From the NCBI RefSeq assembly GCF_002343915.1, contig NZ_NETK01000001.1, positions 8,508,001-8,572,000 of the forward strand: a stretch of DNA of 64,000 nucleotides, given 5' to 3'. This DNA comes from Nannocystis exedens (GTDB lineage: Bacteria; Myxococcota_A; Polyangia; Nannocystales; Nannocystaceae). This document shows, one piece after another, positions 51,658 through 60,300 of the stretch (the stretch's first letter is position 1; each line of letters starts with the position of its first letter). The position numbers were made by a program, and so were the translations under genes. The notes beneath the pieces are model-generated. The model made no database searches. It saw nothing but the letters and a program-made list of their open reading frames with translations, and had not been told where the DNA came from.

Positions 51658-52739
51658 GCCGGCAAGGGCGTCGGGAACCACATGCGCACGCAGGTGCCGG
51701 CGCCCGGGGCTGTCTCGAAGGACAGCTTGCCGCCGTGGCGGTCGACGAAGGCGCGGACGATGGCGAGCCCGAGGCCGGTGCCCTCCGGCTTGGTGGTGAA
51801 GAAGGGCTCGAGCATGCGCGCCTGCACCTCCTTGGCGATGCCGGGGCCGTCGTCGACGACCTCGACGTAAGCCCCGTCGGCGCCGGCGCCGGTGCGCACG
51901 GTGACGGTGCCGCTGGTCTCGACCGCGTCGAGCGCGTTGCCGATCAGGTTGACCAGCGCCGAGGTGAACTCGCCGGGGCAGATCCGGATCGGCGGCGTCG
52001 GCGAGGACTCGTCGAGGATCAGCCGGACCTGCGGCGGCGAGCGGTGCCGGCACAGCTCGACGGCCTCGCGGGCGAGCTCGGCCAGCGCGCCGGTGACGGT
52101 CTCGACGCCGCCCCCGCGCCGGCTGAAGCCGCTGAGGCGATCGATCACCTGCACGCCGATCGCCAGGCCGTGATCGATCTTCGTCAGCGAGCGCAGCGCG
52201 ACCGGGTGGTCGGCGAGGATCCGCCGCAGCAGACCGGTGTGCAGGGTCAGCGGGGTGAAGATGTTGCGCAGGTCGTGGGCGATGCCGGCGGCCATGAGCC
52301 CGAGCGCGCGCAGCTTCTCCGACTCGGCCAGCCGCGCCTCGGTCTCGCGCTGGCGCCGGCGCAGCTCGGCCTCTCGCAGCTCGCGCTCGACCGCGGGCAG
52401 GAGCCGCGCCAGCCGACCCTTGACGATGAAGTCGTGGGCGCCGGCGCGGAGGGCGTCGACGGCGTCCTCCTCGCGCAGGGCGCCGGACACGACGATGAAC
52501 GGCAGGTCGAGGCCGGAGGCGTGGAGCTCGGCGAGCGCCTCGCGGCCGCTGAACCGCGGCATGGCACAGTCGGACAGCACGAGCTCCCAGCCGCCGCGCT
52601 CGAGCTGGTCGCGCATCTCCTCGGCGGTGTCGACGCAGACCCAGCGGACGTCGAAGCCGCCGCGCTCGAGCTCGTAGACGAGGAGCATGGCGTCCTCCTC
52701 GTCATCGTCGACGACCATGACCGCGAGCGAGCGAGTCAC
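51606..52739 (-). CDS. Receiver-histidine kinase hybrid
   Basis: The 377-residue cytoplasmic product has an N-terminal receiver (acidic VVDDDEEDAML, phospho-Asp in LVLSDCAMPR, Lys in FIVKGRLA). A coiled linker, an HisKA-like helix with AAGIAHDLRNIFTPL and an HATPase domain (NLIGNALDAVE, DDGPGI, GTGLGLAIV) follow. Receiver-first kinases of this type usually act inside a phosphorelay. The GTG at 52739 overlaps the stop of the upstream kinase by 4 bases (GTGA), so both are made together; the ATG at 52718 is an alternative. A family palindrome lies near the 3' end at 51709. Confidence 0.88.
   Translation of the reverse strand: MTRSLAVMVVDDDEEDAMLLVYELERGGFDVRWVCVDTAEEMRDQLERGGWELVLSDCAMPRFSGREALAELHASGLDLPFIVVSGALREEDAVDALRAGAHDFIVKGRLARLLPAVERELREAELRRRQRETEARLAESEKLRALGLMAAGIAHDLRNIFTPLTLHTGLLRRILADHPVALRSLTKIDHGLAIGVQVIDRLSGFSRRGGGVETVTGALAELAREAVELCRHRSPPQVRLILDESSPTPPIRICPGEFTSALVNLIGNALDAVETSGTVTVRTGAGADGAYVEVVDDGPGIAKEVQARMLEPFFTTKPEGTGLGLAIVRAFVDRHGGKLSFETAPGAGTCVRMWFPTPLPAQAAPLTGAAGAASGIP
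51709..51726. repeat. Palindromic element inside the kinase ATPase domain
   Basis: GCTGTC-TCGAAG-GACAGC is a perfect 6-bp stem with 6-base loop, read in frame as KLSFETA within the HATPase domain. Confidence 0.6.
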
Positions 52740-54046
52740 TGGGCGCCTACCAGGGCCGCCTCGGCGCCGCCGCGGAGGCGCGCGTCCGAGTCTTGTTGCA
52801 GGTCCTGCGGGACAGGATCGACGCTCGCGGGCGAGAGGGTCCAGAAGAAGGTGGCGCCGCTGCCGGGCGCGGATTCGGCCCAGATCCGGCCGCGGTGGCG
52901 CCGGACGATCCGCTGCACGGTGGCGAGGCCGATGCCGTCGCCAGGGAACTCGCCGGCGGCGTGGAGGCGGCGGAACGGCCCGAACAGCTCGTCGGTGCGC
53001 GAGCCGTCGAAGCCGACGCCGTTGTCCCGCACGTGAAAGACGAGCTCGCGGGCCGGCGAGACCCCGGCGCCGACCTCGACCATGGGCTCGGCGCTCGGGC
53101 GGGTGAACTTGAAGGCGTTGCCGATCAAGTTCTGAAGCAGCACGCGCAGGAGGCCGGCGTCGGCGACGGCGACGAGGCCGTCCTGGACGATGACGCGCAC
53201 GCGGTGGGTGGTCTGCCCGGCCTGCAGCTCGGCGGCGACGCTGCGCGCCAGCTCGGACAGGTCGACCGATTCGCGCCGCGGCGAGTCGGCGCCGCCGCCG
53301 ACCCGCGAGAGGTCGAGCATGTCGTCGATCATGCGGTCCATGCGGGCGGCGCCGCGGCGCACCCGGCTCAGCCAGTCGTGGCCGCGCGCGTCGAGCTGCG
53401 CGCCGTAGCCCTCGTCGAGCGCGCGGCTGAAGCCGGCGATCGCCCGCAGCGGCGCGCGCAGGTCGTGCGAGACGGCGTAGGCGAACGCGCCGAGCTCGTC
53501 GTTGAGCGCCTCGAGCTGGGCGGTGCGCTCGCGGACGCGGCGCTCGAGGTCGTTGTAGAGCTCGACGTTCTCGAGCGCGATCGAGGTGCTGTCCGCCAGC
53601 GCCTGCAGGAGCCTCAGCTCGTCGTCGCCGGCGACGCGGTGCCGGGCCCAGTAGGTGCCGATGGCGCCGATCGGGCAGGCCCGACGGATCGGCACCATCG
53701 CCATGCTCTTGACGAAGGTCGGCCGATAGGCGTCGCCCGGAATCCGCGGGTCGACGAACACGTCCTCGATGACGAGGGGCCGCGCGTGCTTCATGACCCA
53801 CCCGCTGGCGCAGATGTCCATGGGGAACCGCTTGCCCTTCCACAGCGGGCTTATGGCCTCCTCGTCCGCGTAGAAGCACTGGCCGCAGTCGCGCAGGACG
53901 AAGGTGGCGCCGTCGGCTCCGACGAGCTCGCGCGCGGCGTGGCGGACGAGCGCCGTGACTTCGTTCAGTGAGCGGGCCAGTGACAGCTCCTGGACGACGG
54001 CGATCAGTTGCTCGAGTCGCGCTTCGAGGTGCGAGGCGTCCGCCAT
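52736..54046 (-). CDS. GAF-domain sensor histidine kinase
   Basis: The 436-residue cytoplasmic product has an N-terminal GAF domain (residues 15-165: VGADGATFVLRDCGQCFYAD, GWVMKHARPLVIEDVFVDPR, PIGAIGTYWARH). HisKA follows with FAYAVSHDLRAPLRAIAGF, and HATPase with NLIGNAFKFT, DNGVGFD and GIGLATVQRI. The GAF part resembles those of light- or redox-responsive kinases, but the single cysteine in RDCGQCF is not enough to claim a chromophore. The ATG at 54046 is immediately preceded by CAAAATTCGGCGC. The gene overlaps the next kinase, suggesting a shared relay; no response regulator with a DNA-binding domain is next to them. Confidence 0.9.
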   Translation of the reverse strand: MADASHLEARLEQLIAVVQELSLARSLNEVTALVRHAARELVGADGATFVLRDCGQCFYADEEAISPLWKGKRFPMDICASGWVMKHARPLVIEDVFVDPRIPGDAYRPTFVKSMAMVPIRRACPIGAIGTYWARHRVAGDDELRLLQALADSTSIALENVELYNDLERRVRERTAQLEALNDELGAFAYAVSHDLRAPLRAIAGFSRALDEGYGAQLDARGHDWLSRVRRGAARMDRMIDDMLDLSRVGGGADSPRRESVDLSELARSVAAELQAGQTTHRVRVIVQDGLVAVADAGLLRVLLQNLIGNAFKFTRPSAEPMVEVGAGVSPARELVFHVRDNGVGFDGSRTDELFGPFRRLHAAGEFPGDGIGLATVQRIVRRHRGRIWAESAPGSGATFFWTLSPASVDPVPQDLQQDSDARLRGGAEAALVGAQ

Positions 54047-54235
54047 GCGCCGAATTTTGCGCGGACGAATGCACGGCGCCAAGTGGCGCAGCCCGCGGCG
54101 GCAAACGGCGTGGCATGGGCTTCCCGCACGCGCAAAACAGGCCCCCGGCGGCCTTGACGGCCTCGGCCGGCAGCGCGCCGCTCGCCTGCGGCGCGGCCGA
54201 CGCGGGCGGGGCGTGGCGCTGCGCACAATGACCCC

Positions 54236-54257
54236 GAGGACATGTCCCGGAGACCTC
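54236..54257. repeat. Dispersed palindromic element
   Basis: GAGGACATGTCCCGGAGACCTC lies between the kinase genes and the NRPS-PKS gene. The outer GAGG/CCTC arms pair. Confidence 0.55.
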
Positions 54258-54332
54258 GGGCCCGGGCGCTCGCGTCCAAGGCGGCGAGCGGCGCGCGGCC
54301 CGGCGATCGCACTGCGGCGGGGGTCGGAGGCG

Positions 54333-57300
54333 TCACGGCGGATCGCCGCTGCGACGCGCCGCGATCGCAGCGTCGAGCAAGGACGCGACGGTGGCGACGG
54401 CGGGCTCGTCCATCATCGAGAAATGATCGGCGTCGACGCTGGCCCGGGTGAACGAGCCGTCCACCAGCTCCATCCACGCCCGGTCGGCGTGGCGTTCGTC
54501 CGGGTCGGGCTGGACGCGGGCCTTGACGTAGAGGACGTCGGCCGCGAGCGGGGCGGGCTCGCAGGTGGCGAGGGCGCTCCAGGTCGCCCGCACGAGGCCG
54601 CGGAAGACCGGGTCGTCGCGCAGGGTCGCCGCGAATTGTTCATAGGCGCGCGAGGAGTCGCTGCGCATGCGCTCGGCGATCCGGAACACGTCGTCGTCGC
54701 CGGCGACGACGAGCCGTCGCGCCAGCGCGAGCGTGGCGGTGTCGAGCATGGCGACCAGGTCGACGCGCTCGCCGCCCTCGATCAACCGACGCGCGAGCTC
54801 GAAGGCGATGACGCCGCCCGCCGAGTGGCCGCCGAGCAGGTACGGGCCGCGCGGCTGCGCGGCGCGGACCTCGGCGAGCTGGTGGGCGACGAGCTCGTCC
54901 ATGCGCGCGAACACGGGCTCGCCCGGCTCCATGCCCGAGGCGCGCACGCCCGTGACGTGCAGCGAGGGCGCGAGCCGCTGCGCGAGCGGCATGTAGGTGA
55001 AGACGGTGCCGCCGATCGGCTGGATCAGGAACAGGCGAGGGCCCGGCCCCGGACGCAAGCTGACGGTGAGCCGCTCGCGCGGGGGCGCGGGCGCGGGGGC
55101 GGCGGGCGCGGGGAGGCGCGCGCGGAGGAATGCCGCGAGTCCGCCGATCGTGGGGTGCTCGACGAATGCGTGCACCGGCAGCTTGACGCCGAGCAGCTCC
55201 TCGACGCGGACCCGCACGCGCAGGGCCAGGAAGGACGAGCCGCCGAGGTCGAAGAAGTTGTCGCCGGGGCCCGGCGGGGGGACGCCGAGCACGTCGGCGA
55301 AGACGCCGGCGAGGGCGTGCTCGATCGGGTCGGCGAGGGCGCCCTCGCCGGGGGCGGTGGTCGGCATGGGCGCGTCCGGGGCCGGCGGCACCACGCGAGG
55401 CGGACGACCGCGCTGCGCCGGCGCGACCGGGTGCTCGTGGTGGACGCGCTCGAACGCGTAGGTCGGCAGGGGCACGCGGCGGCGGCGTTCGCCGGCGAAC
55501 AGCGCGTCCCAGCGAATGTCGACACCGCGGCACCACAGCTGGGCGAGGGCGTGGGTGAATTCCTCCGCGTCGGTGCGATTGCCGCCGCGCGCGGCCATGG
55601 TCGAGAGGATCGGCCTGGCGCCGGCGTCGGGGTGGCGGCGGGCCAGACCGGCGAGGGTGCGGCCGGGGCCGACCTCGACGAGCAAAAGGTCGCTCTCGGC
55701 GAGCAGGCGGCCGAGGCCGTCGGCGAAGCGCACGGCGCCGCGCAGGTGTCGACCCCAATGGTGCGGATCGCGGGCGTCGTCGTCGCCGAGCCAGTCGCCG
55801 GTCACGTTGGAGACGATCGGGATCGTCGGGGCGGCGAGCGAGAGCTGGCGGGCGCACGCGACCAGGGGCGGCAGCAGCGGCTCGACGAGGGCGCAGTGCG
55901 AGGCGCCGGCCACGGGCAAGCGGCGAGACTCGACGCCGTCGCGGGCGAGCTCGGCCTCGAACGCCTCGATCGCGTCGAGGCGCCCCGCGACCACGCAGCT
56001 GTCCACGGCGTTGACGACGGCGAGGTCGAGGCCCGGCGGGAGCCGCTGGGCGAGCGCGGCCTCGGGCAGCGCGACGACCAAGAGGCCGGCCTCGACCGCG
56101 AGTGATTCGTGCAAGCGCGCGCGCGTCGCCAGCAGGCGGGCCGCGTCGGCGAGCGAGAGGACGCCGGCGATCGCGGCGGCCGTGTACTCGCCGAGGCTGT
56201 GGCCGGTGACCGCGGCCGGCACCACGCCGAGCGCCATCATGCGCCGGGCCAGCGCGTATTCGCAGCAGAAGATCGCCGGCAGGAATCGCGTGGGTCGCAG
56301 CAGGGCGCGGGCGGCCTCGTCGGGGTCGGCGGCGTGGAGGAGGTGGCGGACGTCGACGTCGAGCTCGGCGACGAATCGGTCGGCGGCCGCGTCGAACTCG
56401 GCGCGGTAGGCCGGATCGCCCGAATAGAGCTCGCGGCCCATGCCGACCGACTGGGTGCCGCCGCCGGGGAACAGGAACGCCACCCGCGGCGGCCTATCGC
56501 CGGCGACGCCCTCGGCCACCCGGGCCCGATCGCCGTCGCGCAGGGCCCGAGCGGCCGATTCGGCGTCGCGGGCGACCACGGCCAGGCGGCGCCGCATCGC
56601 CGTGCGGCCGCGGGCGAGGGTGTAAGCCACGTCGGGCAGCGCGGGGGCGTCGGGGTGGGCCAGGGCGTCGGCGAGGCGGGCGGCGCCGGCCGTCAGCGCG
56701 GCGGGCGATTGCGCCGACAGCACGAGCAGCTGGACCGGCCGCGACGGATCGCCGGGCGCCGCTGCGGGGGCCTCGCCGAGGATCGCGTGCGCGTTGGTGC
56801 CGCCGACCCCGAACGAGCTGACCGCGGCGAATCGCTGTACATGGCTCTTGGGCCATGTAATCGTATTGCTGTTGACGAAGAACGGGCTGCTGTCGAGGGC
56901 GAGCTCGGGGTTGGCGGCGCGGAAGTGCAGGGTCGGGGGGATGGCCTCGCGCGCGAGCGCCAGGGCGGCCTTGATCAGGCCGGCGACGCCGGCGGCGGCG
57001 CCGAGGTGGCCGATGTTGCCCTTGATCGAGCCGAGCGCGCAGGAGGCCCGCGCGGCGGTGCGGCGGCGATAGGCCTGGGTGAGCGCGGCGACCTCGATCG
57101 GGTCGCCGAGGCGGGTGGCGGTGCCGTGCGCCTCGACGAGGCCGATCTGCGCCGGGTCGACGCCGGCGACGGCGAGGGCGCGCTCGATCACCTCGCACTG
57201 GCCGGCGACGCTCGGGGCGGTGAAGCCGACCTTGCGCGCGCCGTCGTTGTTGATCGCGGTGGCGCGGATCACCGCGTGAATGGTGTCACCGGCGGCGACG

Positions 57301-60300
57301 GCGTCGGCGAGCCGCTTGAGCACGACGACGCCGACCCCGTTGCCGCCGACGATGCCCTGCGCGTCGACGTCGAACGGCCGGCAATGCCCGTCGGGGGCCA
57401 CGACCGAGCCGCCCTCGGAGACGTGGCCGAGCCGGTCGGGCGGCATGACGAGGGCGCCGCCGGCGAGCGCGACGTCGCATTCGCCGGTGACGAGGTTCTG
57501 GCAGGCGACGTGGACCGCCACCAACGAGGTGGAGCAGGCGGTCTGCACGGTGAAGGCGGGGCCGCGCAGGCCGAGCTCGTAGGACACGCGGGTGGCCAGC
57601 GTGTCGCTCATGTTGCCGAAGCCGACCTCGTACTCCTCGATGCTGAGCGGACCGCCGGGGCTGCCGATCCGCTCGAGCCAGTAGCGCGGGACGTCGCAGC
57701 CGGCGAACACGCCGACGGCGCCGTCGAGGCCGCGCGGGGCGTAGCCGGCGTGCTCGAGCGCGGCCCAGGCGACCTCGAGCAGGACGCGCTGCTGCGGGTC
57801 GATGAGCCGGGCCTCGCGCGGGCTGTAGCCGAAGAAGGCGGCGTCGAAGCACATCGCGTCGGGCATGACGCCGATCGCAGGGACGAACCGCGGGTTTTTG
57901 AGCAGGGCCGGATCGACGCCGGCGGCCTCCAGCTGCTCGCGGGTGAAGAAGGTGATGAGCTCGCGCCCGGCCACGAGGGCCTCCCACAGCGCGTCGACGC
58001 TGGCGGCCCCGGGGAACCGGCCCGCCATGCCGATGATGGCGATCGCGCGGTCGTCGGCGGCCAGCGGACCGGTTCGTCGTGGGGACGACGAGGGGGCGCT
58101 CGCGTCGATCGGCGCACCGCCGAGGTGCTCGGCGAGGCTGCGGATCGTCGGATGACGGAACAGCTCGACGATGCCGATCGTGTGGCCGGTCGCGCGCTCG
58201 AGGTCGGCCCGCACGCGCGCGAGCAGCAGCGAGTGGCCGCCGAGGTCGAAGAAGCGATCGTCGAGGCCGACCTCGTCGAGTTGCAAGACGTCGCGCCAGA
58301 TCGCCGCGATCTGCTGCTGCAGCGCGGTGCCGGGCGATGGGGCCGGCGGCGAGGCGGCCCGCGGGGCGCGCCCCTGCGGTGGCGGGAGGGCGCGGCGATC
58401 GAGCTTGCCGCTGGGGAGCAGCGGCAATCGCGGCAGCTCGACGAATTCGCCGGGGAGCATCGGCTCGGGCAGGTGCGCCCGCAGGTGCGCGCGCAGGGAG
58501 GCGAGGTCGAGCGGGCCGCGAGCGGCGACGTAGGCGACGAGCCGCCTGTCCCCGGGGACATCTTCGCGCACGACCGCGGCGGCGGCCGCGACGGCGGGGT
58601 GCTGGGCCAGGACGGCCTCGATCTCGCCGAGCTCGATCCGCACCCCGCGCAGCTTCACCTGCGAATCGGCGCGCCCGACGTACTCGAGGGCGCCGTCCTT
58701 GTTGCGGCGGGCGCGGTCGCCGGTGCGGTACATCCGTTCGCCGGCGACGAACGGATCGGGGACGAACCGCTCGGCCGTCAGCGCCGGCCGGCCGAGGTAG
58801 CCGCGGGCGAGCGCCGCGCCGGCGATGTACAGCTCGGCGGTGACGCCCGGCGGGACCGGGCGGTGGTGGGCGTCGAGCAGGTAGATCCGCGTGTTGTCGA
58901 TCGGCGCGCCGATCGACGGCAGGAGCGGCCACGCCTCGGCCGGTCCTGCCAGCACGTGCGCGGTGACGACGTGCGCCTCGGTCGGGCCGTAATGATTGTG
59001 CAGCCGACCATGGGGCAGGCGCGCGAAGAGCTCGCGGATCGCCGGCGAGACCTTGAGCTGCTCGCCGGCGGTGACGACGTCGAGCAGCGTCGCCGGCGCG
59101 CGCCCCGTCGCCGCGGCGGCCTCGGCGAGGTGCTGCAGGAACACGAACGGCAGAAACAGCCGCTGGGCGGCCTGCCGCTCGAGCAGCGCCAGCAAGGCCC
59201 GGGCGTCGCGGCGCGTCTCCTCGGACACGAGGATCAGCGCGCCGCCGGCGGCCCAGGTCGAGAGGAGCTCCTGGGCCGAGACGTCGAAGTGGAGCGAGGC
59301 GAACTGCAGCGTCCGCGCCGGCCGTCCGAGCCGGGCGTCACGCAGGTGCCAGTGGACGAGGTTGGCGAGCGGGCCGTGCGTCATGGCCACGCCCTTCGGC
59401 CGGCCGGTCGAACCGGAGGTGTAGAGGACGTAGGCGAGGTCGTCCGCGTCGAGCTCCAGAGCGGGTCGGTCCTCGGGGAAAGGATGGGCGTCGGGCGCGA
59501 CGAGCAGCGCCGTGTGCGGGGGCAAGCGCGCGACGGCGGCCGGATCGGCGACGATCCAGCGCAGCGCGGCGTCCTCGACGATGAAGGCGAGGCGCTGCCC
59601 GGGATAGGACGGATCGAGCGGGACGTAGGCGCCCCCGGCCTTGAGGATCGCCAGGACGGCGACGAAGGTGGCGATCGTACGATTGGCGACCACGCCGACG
59701 AGGCTGCCCCGGCCGACGCCGAGCGCGCGCAAGCGGTGCGCGAGGCGATTGGCGCGGCGGTCCAATTGCGCATAGGTCAGGGTCTCGTCGCCGTCGACGA
59801 TGGCGACGGCGTCGGGCGTGCGGTCGACCTGCGCCTCGACGAATGCATGCACCCCGCCGGTCCGGGGGAGCGGCACCCGCGGGCCGCCGGCGAGCTGGAA
59901 CTGTTGCGCCATCGCGGCGGCGGACAGGAGAGGCAGGGCGCCGACGGGCGTCGCCGGGGCGTCGAGGTTGGCGAGCACGGCCTCGATCGCCCGCGCCAGC
60001 TGCTCGATGCGCCAGCGGTCGAACAGGTCGCTGGCGTACTCCAGCGTGGCCTCCAGGCCCCCCTCCGCGGTCTCGCGGGTGAGCAGGGTGAGGTCGAAGA
60101 TCGCGCCGCCGGCGTGCAGGTCGAGCGGACGGACGGCGCAGCCGCGCAGCCGCAGGCCGGCCTCGTCGGGTGGTTGGGGCGCGAACGCGACCTGCACCAG
60201 CGGCGAAGCCCCGAGGTCGCGCGGCGCTCGCAATGCCCGGACGATCTGCTCGAACGGGACGTCCTCGTCTTCGTGGGCCGCCAGCACCGCGTCGCGGACC

